Part shown: positions 7,043 through 15,892 of the stretch, piece by piece
How the letters are laid out: each line of letters opens with the position of its first letter
How positions within the stretch are numbered: the stretch's first letter is position 1
Assembly: GCF_002005105.1 (NCBI RefSeq)
Contig: NZ_MSCV01000018.1
Span: forward strand, 1-64,000
Source: Methylocaldum sp. 14B
GTDB lineage: Bacteria > Pseudomonadota > Gammaproteobacteria > Methylococcales > Methylococcaceae
Length of the DNA stretch: 64,000 nucleotides
Direction: 5' to 3'
Program-made: the position numbers and the translations under genes
Notes under the pieces: generated by a model
Seen by the model: the letters and a program-made list of their open reading frames with translations, nothing else
What the model was told of the DNA's origin: nothing
Databases searched by the model: none

Positions 7043-9544
7043 ATGCCCCTGACCCTGCCCCAACTGGAGCGCCACCTGTTCAAGGCCGCCGACATCCTGC
7101 GCGGCAAGATGGACGCCTCCGAGTTCAAGGAATACATCTTCGGCATGCTGTTCCTCAAGCGCTGCTCCGACGTGTTCGACCAGCGACGCGAGGAAGTGAT
7201 CCGCCTCGAAATGGACGCCGGCAAGAGCCAAGCCGAAGCAGAAGCCGCCGCGGAGAACCCGCGCTGGTACAAGAAGGAAGGCTCCTTCTGGGTGCCGCCG
7301 CAGTCGCGCTACGAATACCTGCTGAACGACGCCCACCAGAACGTCGGCGATTACCTGAACAAGGCGCTCACCGGCATCGAGACGGCCAACACCAGCCTGT
7401 ACGACGTGCTGGAGCATATCGACTTCACCCGCAAGGTGGGCCAGAGCAAGATCCCGGACATCAAGCTGCGCCAGCTGATCTCGCACTTCGGGATCCACCG
7501 CCTGCGCAACGAGGACTTCGAGTTCCCCGACCTGCTGGGCGCGGCCTACGAGTACCTGATCGGCGAATTCGCCGACTCGGCCGGCAAGAAGGGCGGTGAG
7601 TTCTACACGCCGCGCTCGGTGGTCCGGATGATGGTGCGCCTCGTCAAGCCGACCCTGGCCCACGACATCTACGACCCCTGCTGCGGCTCCGGCGGCATGC
7701 TGATCGCGGCCAAGGAGTACATCGACGAACACGGAGAGGACGGCCGCAAGGCCAATCTCTTCGGCCAGGAGTTCAACGGCACGGTGTGGTCCATCGCCAA
7801 GATGAACATGCTGCTGCACGGCATCAGCACCGCCAATCTGCAGAACGACGACATCCTGGCCGAGCCGCAGCATGTCGAAGGCGGCGAGCTGATGCGTTTC
7901 GACCGGGTGCTCACCAACCCGCCGTTTTCCATCAACTGGGGCAATACGGAGAAGACCGCCGACGGCACGCCCGCCTGGTCGCCCAAGTTCCCCGAGCGCT
8001 TCCGTTACGGCCAGGTGCCGCTGGGCGCGAAAAAGGCCGACCTGATGTTCCTGCAGCACATGCTGGCCGTCACCCGCGACGGCGGCATGGTCGCCACCGT
8101 CATGCCCCACGGCGTGCTGTTCCGCGGCGGCGAAGAGAAGACCATCCGCGCACGGCTAATCGACGACGACCTGCTCGAGGCCGTGATCGGTGTCGCGCCC
8201 AATCTGTTCTACGGCACCGGCATCCCTGCCTGCATCCTGGTGCTGCGCCAGAGCGTGCAGAACGGTGCGAATCGCGTCAGCGGCAAACCTCCCGAGCGCC
8301 AGGGCAAGGTGCTGTTCATCAACGCCGACCGCGAGTTCTTCGAAGGCCGGGCGCAGAACTATCTGCTGCCCGAGCACATCGAGAAGATCGTCACCACCTT
8401 CGACGAGTTCAAGCAGGTAGACGGCTTTTCGGCCATCGTCGACAACGCCACGCTGAAAAAGAACGACTACAACCTCAACATCCGCCGCTACGCCGACAAC
8501 GCCCCGCCGCCCGAGCCCCACGACGTGCGCGCGCATCTGGTCGGCGGCGTGCCCAAGGCCGAGGTGCATGCCGAAGCGATGGCCCGCCTGTTCAAGGCGC
8601 ACGGCCTCGACCCGATGGACCTGTTCGTCGAGCGTGACGAGAGGTACGTCGACTTCAAACCCGAGCTGGCAAAGCGTCAGGACCTCAAGCCCGCCATCGA
8701 GAACAACGCGGGCCTCGTCGCCAAGGAAGCCGACATCCGCGAGGCCTTCGAGCAGTGGTGGCAACAGCACAGCGCCCGCATCACCGCGCTGGCCGGGCAA
8801 ATCGACAACGCGGCCATCCTCGTCGCCCTGCGCAACGACCTGCTGGCCAGCTTCAGTGAAAGCCTGGAAGTCATCGGCATGCTCGATCCCTTCCAGGTGC
8901 GGGGCATCATCGCCGGCTTCTGGTACCAGACCAAGTACGACTTCCTTACCCTGATGGCGCGCGGCGCCAAGGGCGTGGCCGACGCCTGGCGCACCAGCAT
9001 CGTCACCGCGCTGGAAGACAAGGCCAGCAAGGAAAGCCCGTTGGAGCACAAGCTCGTCAAGTTCCTGATGAGCGACTTCGTCGAGGCCATCAACGAGCTG
9101 GAGGCCAGGAAGGCCGAGCTGGACAGCCTGATCAAGGCCGCCAGCCCCAAGGACGCCGAAGGCGAGGAAGGCGAAGCCGCCGAGGCGGCGGCGGAGGCCG
9201 ACGACGAGAACGCGGTGAGTGAAGAACAGATCAAGGCGTGGAAGAAGGAACTCGCAGCCGTGAAGAAACAGCTCAAGGCCAAGAAGGAAAGCTTCGCCGC
9301 GCACATCAACGCGGCGGTGGATGGCCTCACGCCCGAAGCCGCCGCCGAGCTGCTGCTGACCATTCTGCACAACGACATGAAGGCCATCGTCGAGCGCTAC
9401 ATCGCGGCCCAGCGCAAGGACATCGTCGCCGCGTTCGAGAACTGGTGGGACAAGTACCGCGTGACGCTGACCGAGATCGAAAGCAAGCGGGAGGCGGCGG
9501 CGCAGGCGCTGCAAGGGTTCTTGAAGGGGTTGGGGTATGTCTGA
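7043..9544 (+). CDS. hsdM: type I restriction-modification methyltransferase subunit
   Basis: An 833-residue adenine-specific N6 methyltransferase subunit of a type I R-M system. The HsdM_N-like helical domain is at the start. The SAM-binding motif DPCCGSGGM is near residue 211 and the catalytic NPPF is near residue 291. It is much longer than the usual 500-550 residues. The extra C-terminal part of about 300 residues is helical and includes an acidic linker ([17 protein letters not shown]) and a coiled-coil [17 protein letters not shown]. Extended HsdM proteins of this type are known. It overlaps hsdS by 8 bp. Together with HsdS it should methylate the recognition sequence in host DNA. Confidence 0.93.
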   Translation: MPLTLPQLERHLFKAADILRGKMDASEFKEYIFGMLFLKRCSDVFDQRREEVIRLEMDAGKSQAEAEAAAENPRWYKKEGSFWVPPQSRYEYLLNDAHQNVGDYLNKALTGIETANTSLYDVLEHIDFTRKVGQSKIPDIKLRQLISHFGIHRLRNEDFEFPDLLGAAYEYLIGEFADSAGKKGGEFYTPRSVVRMMVRLVKPTLAHDIYDPCCGSGGMLIAAKEYIDEHGEDGRKANLFGQEFNGTVWSIAKMNMLLHGISTANLQNDDILAEPQHVEGGELMRFDRVLTNPPFSINWGNTEKTADGTPAWSPKFPERFRYGQVPLGAKKADLMFLQHMLAVTRDGGMVATVMPHGVLFRGGEEKTIRARLIDDDLLEAVIGVAPNLFYGTGIPACILVLRQSVQNGANRVSGKPPERQGKVLFINADREFFEGRAQNYLLPEHIEKIVTTFDEFKQVDGFSAIVDNATLKKNDYNLNIRRYADNAPPPEPHDVRAHLVGGVPKAEVHAEAMARLFKAHGLDPMDLFVERDERYVDFKPELAKRQDLKPAIENNAGLVAKEADIREAFEQWWQQHSARITALAGQIDNAAILVALRNDLLASFSESLEVIGMLDPFQVRGIIAGFWYQTKYDFLTLMARGAKGVADAWRTSIVTALEDKASKESPLEHKLVKFLMSDFVEAINELEARKAELDSLIKAASPKDAEGEEGEAAEAAAEADDENAVSEEQIKAWKKELAAVKKQLKAKKESFAAHINAAVDGLTPEAAAELLLTILHNDMKAIVERYIAAQRKDIVAAFENWWDKYRVTLTEIESKREAAAQALQGFLKGLGYV

Positions 9545-10820
9545 GCGTTGGCAAACCGACCCGCTTGGAAAGTACTGCTACATCAAGGCTCGCATCGGCT
9601 GGCGGGGACTCGCCGCATCCGAGTATACGGAGTCAGGGCCTTTTCTCATTGCGGGGAAGCACATTGAGAGCGGGCGCATCGACTGGGATGCCACCGATCA
9701 CATCTCGGAGTTCCGCTACAACGAATCGTCGGAGATCGCCCTTGCAGAAGGTGATGTGATTCTTTCAAAAGACGGCACCATCGGGCGCGTAGCTCGCATC
9801 GATTCGCTACCAGGAAAAGCAACGATCAATGGAACGATGATGCTCGTTCGCCCCGTGCGGGGGATCGACTATCGCTTTCTGTATCACGTCCTGAACGGTG
9901 CTGAGTTCAAGAAACTCATCGATGACAAGGTCTCGGGTAGTTCGATCCCGCACATCTTTCAGCGGGACATGGTCACCTTGCCGGTGTCCTTCCCGCCAAT
10001 CGCGCATCAGACGAAGCTGGCCGAGGTCCTCGACACCCTCGACACCGCCATCCACGAAACCGAGGCGATCATCGCCAAGCTCAAGGCCGTCAAGCAGGGC
10101 CTGCTGCACGACCTGCTGACGCGCGGCGTCAACGCCAACGGCGAACTTCGCCCGCCCCAGGCCGAGGCGCCGCATCTCTACAAGGAGTCGCCGCTGGGGT
10201 GGATTCCGAAGGATTGGAGCATGCAGCCGCTTGGGTACATGGCTGAAGTCTCCCGGGGAAAGTTCACGCACAGGCCGAGAAATGATCCCAGGTTCTACGG
10301 AGGCAAGCATCCGTTCATTCAAACCGGCGACGTTGCGGCAGCCGAAGGTGAGTACGTCTCGACGTTTTCCCAGACGTTGAGTGATCGCGGCACATCAGTC
10401 AGCCAAGAGTTCCCTGCCGGAACCATCGCGATCACCATCGCCGCGAATATCGCTGACACGGCGATTTTGGCTATCCCGATGTTCTTCCCAGACAGTGTGG
10501 TCGGCGCAGTGGTGCATGACGCGCACAGCGTCCGATTCGTCGAACTGTCTATCCGCAAAGCTAAACGGGGGCTCGACGCACGAGCCCCGCAGAGCGCGCA
10601 GAAGAACATCAATCTCCAGGATCTTCGTCCGCTCCTATTGGCCGTGCCAGCCCGAGAAGAGCAGGACGCGATTGCTATGCGATATGAAGCACTTCAGTCT
10701 CAGCTTCAGTTCGAAAGTGACTGTCTTGAGAAGTACAGGCAAGAGCGAGCCGGCCTCATGGACGACCTCCTCACCGGCCGCGTCCGCGTCACGCCGCTGC
10801 TGGTGGGCGGCGCGCCATGA
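9537..10820 (+). CDS. hsdS: type I restriction-modification specificity subunit
   Basis: A 427-residue specificity subunit with the standard two-half layout. Target-recognition domain 1 is at about 1-160, a conserved coiled coil ([20 protein letters not shown]) with a LLHDLLTRG end at about 160-200, domain 2 at about 205-370, and a second coiled coil ending [12 protein letters not shown]. It recognises the bipartite DNA target for methylation and cleavage. The start ATG is inside the end of hsdM and the stop overlaps the next fic gene, so translation is coupled. Base use in the recognition domains is more AT-rich than in hsdM and hsdR, as expected for exchangeable domains. Confidence 0.92.
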   Translation: MSERWQTDPLGKYCYIKARIGWRGLAASEYTESGPFLIAGKHIESGRIDWDATDHISEFRYNESSEIALAEGDVILSKDGTIGRVARIDSLPGKATINGTMMLVRPVRGIDYRFLYHVLNGAEFKKLIDDKVSGSSIPHIFQRDMVTLPVSFPPIAHQTKLAEVLDTLDTAIHETEAIIAKLKAVKQGLLHDLLTRGVNANGELRPPQAEAPHLYKESPLGWIPKDWSMQPLGYMAEVSRGKFTHRPRNDPRFYGGKHPFIQTGDVAAAEGEYVSTFSQTLSDRGTSVSQEFPAGTIAITIAANIADTAILAIPMFFPDSVVGAVVHDAHSVRFVELSIRKAKRGLDARAPQSAQKNINLQDLRPLLLAVPAREEQDAIAMRYEALQSQLQFESDCLEKYRQERAGLMDDLLTGRVRVTPLLVGGAP

Positions 10821-11851
10821 GCGACTATCGCCCGCCGTTTTCCCTGACCGGCGAAATCGTCACGCGGGTGGCCGAAATCGGCGAAATGCTGGGACGGTTC
10901 GAGCTGCGGCTGGAGCGGGAAGACCCGCTGCGCCTGCGCCGCATCAACCGTATCCGCACCGTGACCGGCTCGCTGGCCATTGAAGGCAACACACTCAGCG
11001 AAGCGCAGATAACCGCCATCCTCGACGGCAAACGGGTCATCGCGCCGCCGCGAGAAATTCAGGAAGCCCGCAACGCGCTGGCGGCCTACGAACGCATGCC
11101 GGCCTGGAACCCGCTGCGGGAATCCGATTTGCTGGACGCGCACCGGCTGTTGATGCTGGGCCTGCTGGACAGCGCTGGAAGCTACCGTCCGGGCGGCGTC
11201 GGCGTGATGGCCGGCGAACAGGTCTTGCACATGGCCCCGCCCGCCAACCAGGTGCCGCGTCTGATGGCCGATTTGCTCGCTTGGCTCGCCGCGACCGAGG
11301 ATCACCCGCTGATCGCCAGCTCGGTATTTCACTGCGAATTCGAATTCATTCACCCGTTCGCCGACGGCAACGGCCGCATCGGGCGCCTGTGGCAGACCCT
11401 GCTGCTTTCTCGCTGGCAGCCCCTGTTCGCTAATTTACCGGTTGAAAGCCTGATCCATCGGCATCAGGCGGCCTATTACCGGGCGATTCAACTCAGTACC
11501 GAGCAAACCGACAGCGCCCCCTTCATCGGCTTCATGCTCACCATGATCCGCGATGCACTGCGGGAAAACCTCGCCCCCCAAGTCGGCCCTCATGTCACCC
11601 CCCAAGTCGAGGCATTGCTCCGCGCTCTCCACGGGGAAATGTCCCGCGAACACCTGCAAGCGGCCTTGGGTTTGGCAGACCGGAAATCCTTCCACCAAAG
11701 GTACCTGATTCCCGCGCTCCAAGCCGGCTGGATTGAAAGGACCCTGCCGGACAAACCGCAAAGCCGTTTACAGAAATATCGCTTGTCCGAGCAGGGGGGC
11801 ATGGTGCTGGCTGCTCTGCGGGACAGTGACAAAACCGAAGGAAAACGTTAA
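10817..11851 (+). CDS. Fic family protein inside the hsd operon
   Basis: A 344-residue class II Fic protein between hsdS and hsdR. The inhibitory motif S52-LAI-E56-G57-N58 is complete, and the catalytic motif HPFADGNGRIGR begins at H179. The C-terminal region (AALGLADRKSFHQRYLIPAL) looks like a winged helix, as in Fic/DOC-HTH proteins. It overlaps hsdS by 4 bp, and its stop shares one base with the hsdR start, so its expression is tied to the restriction subunits. It is only distantly similar to the first Fic protein (5863-7023). Its target is unknown. Control of restriction or a toxin role if the system is lost are reasonable guesses. Confidence 0.88.
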   Translation: MSDYRPPFSLTGEIVTRVAEIGEMLGRFELRLEREDPLRLRRINRIRTVTGSLAIEGNTLSEAQITAILDGKRVIAPPREIQEARNALAAYERMPAWNPLRESDLLDAHRLLMLGLLDSAGSYRPGGVGVMAGEQVLHMAPPANQVPRLMADLLAWLAATEDHPLIASSVFHCEFEFIHPFADGNGRIGRLWQTLLLSRWQPLFANLPVESLIHRHQAAYYRAIQLSTEQTDSAPFIGFMLTMIRDALRENLAPQVGPHVTPQVEALLRALHGEMSREHLQAALGLADRKSFHQRYLIPALQAGWIERTLPDKPQSRLQKYRLSEQGGMVLAALRDSDKTEGKR

Positions 11852-14800
11852 TGGGCTGGGAACTCGAAGACGTCGAAAAGCCCTTCGTCGCCCAGTTGCA
11901 GGCGCTGGGCTGGGCGCACATCCAAGGCAGCCTGGATGACCCGGCCGTCACCGGCCGCAGCAGCTTCGCCGAAGTCATCCAGGAAGAGACGTTGCGCCAG
12001 CAACTACACGCCTTGAATCCTGGCCCGGATGGCCAGCCCTGGCTGGATGAGGCGCGCCTGTCGGAAGCGGTGGCGGCCATCACCCGCCTGGGCACGCACA
12101 AGCTGATGGAGGCCAACCAGAAGGCCACCGAATTGCTGATCAAGGGCCTGACCGTCGAGGGACTGCCCGGCTGGGACGGCGGGCGCGGCCAGACCCTCCG
12201 CTACATCGACTGGGACACCCCGGCCAACAACCGCTTCACGGTAATCAATCAATACCGAGTGGATTGCCCGCCCGGCTTCAACGCGGCCAAGGCCTTCATC
12301 GTGCCCGACCTGGTTCTGCTGGTGAACGGCATCCCGCTGGTGGTGGTGGAGTGCAAGAGCCCCTCCATTCCCGAGCCGCTGGCCGAGGCGGTCGATCAGC
12401 TGCGCCGCTACGGCAACCAGCGCAAGGCGGCTTTCGAGGTGGACGACAACGAGGGCAACGAGGCGCTGTTCGCCACCAACCAACTGCTGGTGGCCACCAG
12501 CTTCGACGAGGCGCGGGTGGGCTGCGTCGGCTCAGGCCTAGAGCACTTCGCGCAGTGGAAGACGGTGGTCGGCCCGGACGGCACCGGCAGCGAGATCGAG
12601 GTGGCGCAGGCGCTGGGCAAAACCGCCCTGTCGGAGCAGGATCGCCTGATCGCCGGCCTGCTGGCGCCCGCGCACCTGCTGGACGTGGTGAAAAACTTCC
12701 TGCTCTTCATGCAGGTGGGCGGGCAGACCATCAAGTCCGTCTGCCGCTACCAGCAGTACCGGGCGGTGAACCGCGCCATTGCCAAGCTCAAAACGGGCAA
12801 GACCCGCCGCGAGCATGGCGAGCACGACCGGCGCGGCGGCATCATCTGGCACACCCAGGGCTCGGGCAAATCGCTCACGATGGTGTTTCTCGTGCGCAAG
12901 ATGCGCGCCGACGTTCAGCTCCGGCGCTTCAAGGTCATCGTGGTTACCGACCGCAAGGACCTGCAGAGCCAGCTGTCCGTGACCGCCACGCTCACCGGCG
13001 AGGTGGTCGAGGTGGCGGACAGCACGGCGGGCGTGAAGGCTCTCGCGCGCCGCAAGGGGCCGGGGCTGATCTTTGCCACCATCCAGAAGTACCGCGACAC
13101 GGACACGGCTGGCGATGCGCCGCTGACGGCGGACGACCTGCCGAAAATCAAAGAATCGAAAGGTGGTTACAAGGCCGGCGAGAAGTTCGAGGTACTGAAC
13201 GAGGACGACAGCATCCTCGTGCTGGTGGACGAGGCCCACCGCACCCAAGCCGGCGACCTGCACGCCAATCTGCTGGCCGGGCTGCCCAACTGCGTACGCA
13301 TCGGCTTTACCGGCACGCCGATCATCATGGGCGAGAGGAAGCGCACCCACGAGGTCTTCGGCGAGTTCATCGACCGCTACACCATCAAGGAAGCCGAGGC
13401 CGACGGCGCCACCGTGCCGGTGCTCTACGAGGGGCGTACCGCCACCGGCGCGATCAAGGACGGCGCCAGCCTGGACGAGCTGTTCGAAGACCTGTTCCGC
13501 CAGCATAGCCCCGAGGAACTGGAGGCCATCAAACAGAAGTACGCGACCAAGGGGCACATCTTCGACGCCCCGGCGCTGATCGCCGACAAGGCCCGCGACA
13601 TCCTCCGCCATTACGTCACCAACATCCTGCCCAACGGCTACAAGGCACAGGTGGTGGCGTACAGCCGGCTGGCGGCCATTCGCTACTTCGAGGCCTTGAA
13701 GAAAGCCCGAGACGAACTGCTGGTGGAGGCCGAGGCGCTAAGCCCGGAAGACAAGGCAATGGACGACGAGGCCCTGTACCAGCGCCCGCCCAAGGTTCAG
13801 GCGCTCGTCCAGGCCTGGCGCTACCGCGACACGCTGGCCCGCATCGAGTTCGCGCCCGTCATCTCCGGCAGCAACAACGACGATCCGGCGTGGAAGGACT
13901 GGACGGATGGCGCGGCACACGAGCAACTGATCAAGCGCTTCAAGAAGCCGTTGTTCCACGCCCAGCCGGAGAAGACCGATCCGCTGGCCTTTCTGGTGGT
14001 GAAGTCGATGCTGCTCACCGGCTTCGACGCGCCCATCGAGGGCGTGATGTACCTCGACCGGCCCATCCGAGAGGCGGAACTGCTGCAGGCCATCGCCCGC
14101 GTGAACCGCACCGGCTTCGGCAAGCGTTGCGGCATCGTGGTGGATTACTACGGCGTCGCGCAGCACCTGAAGGAAGCCCTCGCCGCCTACGCCGACGAGG
14201 ACGTGGAAGGCGCGCTGGCCAGCCTGAAGGACGAGGTGCCGGTGCTGCGCGACCGGCATCTGCGCGTGGTGGACCTGTTCCGCCAGCGGGGCATCGAGTC
14301 GCTGGCGGACGTTGAAGCTTGCGTCGAGGCGCTGGGCAGCGAGAGGTTGCGGGCCGAGTTCGCGGTCAAGCTCAAGGCTTTCCTCGCGTCCCTGGACACG
14401 GTGCTGCCGCGCCCCGAGGGGCTGCCGTACTCGGCAGACGCGAAGCGGCTGGCTTACATCTACGCCCGGGCTCGCAACCGCTACAAGGACACGCCGGTCC
14501 TCGGCAAGGACGTCGGCGCCAAGGTGCGCAAGCTGATCGACGACCACGTGATCTCGCTGGGCATCGATCCCAAGATCCCGCCGATCCAGCTCACCGATGC
14601 CGATTTCGACACACACGTCGCCCGCGCAGCCAGCGACCGCGCCAAGGCCTCGGAGATGGAGCATGCGATTCGCTCGCACATCCGCAAGCATGTGGACGAA
14701 GACCCGGTACTGTATCGCAAGCTCTCCGAGCGGCTGAACGAGATCCTGAAGACGCTCGGCGAGCAGTGGAACGAGGTTATCGCCCAACTGCAGAAGATCA

Positions 14801-15168
14801 TCGATGAGCTGCGCACGGGCAAGGCAAGCACCGCCGATACCCCGGGCGACTTGCCCGAGCATTGCGCGCCCTTCCTTCGCACCGTGCTGGACGTGGTCTG
14901 TGCCGGGCAAACGCCCCAGCCTTCCGAGCTGCTGCGCCTAAAGAATGTGACGGTCGAGCTGGTGGAACTGCTGGTCCAGGAACTTCAGGGCAACCGAAAC
15001 ATCTGGAGCCCACACAAGCGGGCCGCACAGGATGATTTGAACGGCCAATTGTTCGATTATCTAATGCGCCTGCGTCCGCCTCTGGTGGACGCCGACAAGG
15101 CGGGCGTGCTGGCCGACAAGCTGATGGAGCAGGCCCGCGCCAACCACGACAAGCTGGTGCAGGTGTGA
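11851..15168 (+). CDS. hsdR: type I restriction endonuclease subunit R
   Basis: A 1105-residue motor and nuclease subunit that translocates DNA and cuts it at a distance when the target is unmethylated. The N-terminal PD-(D/E)xK nuclease is visible as VPDLVLL followed by VVVECKSP near residues 150-170. The helicase core has Walker A HTQGSGKSLT near residue 335, the DEAH-box LVDEAHRTQ near 460 and GFTGTPI near 483. A motif VI-like IARVNRTG is near 750. The C-terminal helical part should bind HsdM. The length is typical. It directly follows the internal fic gene and precedes a YgjP-like gene by 4 bp. Confidence 0.93.
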   Translation: MGWELEDVEKPFVAQLQALGWAHIQGSLDDPAVTGRSSFAEVIQEETLRQQLHALNPGPDGQPWLDEARLSEAVAAITRLGTHKLMEANQKATELLIKGLTVEGLPGWDGGRGQTLRYIDWDTPANNRFTVINQYRVDCPPGFNAAKAFIVPDLVLLVNGIPLVVVECKSPSIPEPLAEAVDQLRRYGNQRKAAFEVDDNEGNEALFATNQLLVATSFDEARVGCVGSGLEHFAQWKTVVGPDGTGSEIEVAQALGKTALSEQDRLIAGLLAPAHLLDVVKNFLLFMQVGGQTIKSVCRYQQYRAVNRAIAKLKTGKTRREHGEHDRRGGIIWHTQGSGKSLTMVFLVRKMRADVQLRRFKVIVVTDRKDLQSQLSVTATLTGEVVEVADSTAGVKALARRKGPGLIFATIQKYRDTDTAGDAPLTADDLPKIKESKGGYKAGEKFEVLNEDDSILVLVDEAHRTQAGDLHANLLAGLPNCVRIGFTGTPIIMGERKRTHEVFGEFIDRYTIKEAEADGATVPVLYEGRTATGAIKDGASLDELFEDLFRQHSPEELEAIKQKYATKGHIFDAPALIADKARDILRHYVTNILPNGYKAQVVAYSRLAAIRYFEALKKARDELLVEAEALSPEDKAMDDEALYQRPPKVQALVQAWRYRDTLARIEFAPVISGSNNDDPAWKDWTDGAAHEQLIKRFKKPLFHAQPEKTDPLAFLVVKSMLLTGFDAPIEGVMYLDRPIREAELLQAIARVNRTGFGKRCGIVVDYYGVAQHLKEALAAYADEDVEGALASLKDEVPVLRDRHLRVVDLFRQRGIESLADVEACVEALGSERLRAEFAVKLKAFLASLDTVLPRPEGLPYSADAKRLAYIYARARNRYKDTPVLGKDVGAKVRKLIDDHVISLGIDPKIPPIQLTDADFDTHVARAASDRAKASEMEHAIRSHIRKHVDEDPVLYRKLSERLNEILKTLGEQWNEVIAQLQKIIDELRTGKASTADTPGDLPEHCAPFLRTVLDVVCAGQTPQPSELLRLKNVTVELVELLVQELQGNRNIWSPHKRAAQDDLNGQLFDYLMRLRPPLVDADKAGVLADKLMEQARANHDKLVQV

Positions 15169-15172
15169 TTCG

Positions 15173-15886
15173 ATGCTCGCGAAGGTAGAAGCGCTCAAGC
15201 TCCAGGTGGACGATCTGCAGTTCACGCTGCGCCACAGCGCGCGCCGTAAGACGATGCAGATCACCGTCGAACGTGACGGGGACCTGGTGCTGTCTGCCCC
15301 GCCCGAGTTGGATGAGGCCCGCCTTCGCGCTTTTGTGCAGGAAAAGCGCTTCTGGATCTATACCAAGCTGGCCGAGAAAGATCGCCTACAGCGCCCGATT
15401 CCCCGCAAGGAGTATGTCGGCGGCGAGGGTTTCCTCTACCTGGGGCGCAGCCACCGGCTGAAGCTGGTGGACGAGCAGGACGTGCCACTCAAGCTCGCGG
15501 CGGGCCGCTTCTGCCTGCGCCACGATGCTCTGCCCGCCGCGCGCGAGCACTTCATTCGCTGGTACAGCGAGCGCGCCAAGGCCTGGCTGGCGAGCCGCGT
15601 GGCCGAGTACCAGAGGCGAATGGAGGTGAAGCCTGCCGGCGTGAAGGTGCAGGACCTGGGCTACCGCTGGGGCTCGTGCGGCAAGGGGGACTGGCTGTAC
15701 TTCCACTGGAAGGCGGTCTTGCTGCCCGCGCGCATCGCGGAATACGTGGTGGTGCACGAAATCGCCCACCTGCACGAGCCGCACCACACCCCCGCATTCT
15801 GGCTGCGCGTGGAGCGCGCCATGCCTGACTACGCGCAACGCAAGGCCTGGCTGGCCGAGCACGGAATCGATGTCGAAGGAATTTGA
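15173..15886 (+). CDS. YgjP-like zinc metallopeptidase (DUF45/SprT fold)
   Basis: A 237-residue protein of the YgjP/DUF45 family. The zinc site is HEIAHLHEPHHTPAFW near residue 200: HExxH with a third histidine in HHTPAFW. A conserved YRWGSCG segment lies upstream. Members are often found next to type I hsdR genes, and here the gene sits between hsdR and mcrB with gaps of 4 and 6 bp. It is cytoplasmic, with no signal peptide. Proteolysis of stalled restriction complexes or DNA-protein links is a plausible role by analogy with SprT-like enzymes, but this is inference. Confidence 0.85.
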   Translation: MLAKVEALKLQVDDLQFTLRHSARRKTMQITVERDGDLVLSAPPELDEARLRAFVQEKRFWIYTKLAEKDRLQRPIPRKEYVGGEGFLYLGRSHRLKLVDEQDVPLKLAAGRFCLRHDALPAAREHFIRWYSERAKAWLASRVAEYQRRMEVKPAGVKVQDLGYRWGSCGKGDWLYFHWKAVLLPARIAEYVVVHEIAHLHEPHHTPAFWLRVERAMPDYAQRKAWLAEHGIDVEGI

Positions 15887-15892
15887 AGAACG

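Noticed and set aside
8156-9514. Long minus-strand frames antisense to hsdM
   Set aside because: They are GC-driven shadows of the real gene with Val/Leu/Gly-rich composition and no domain.
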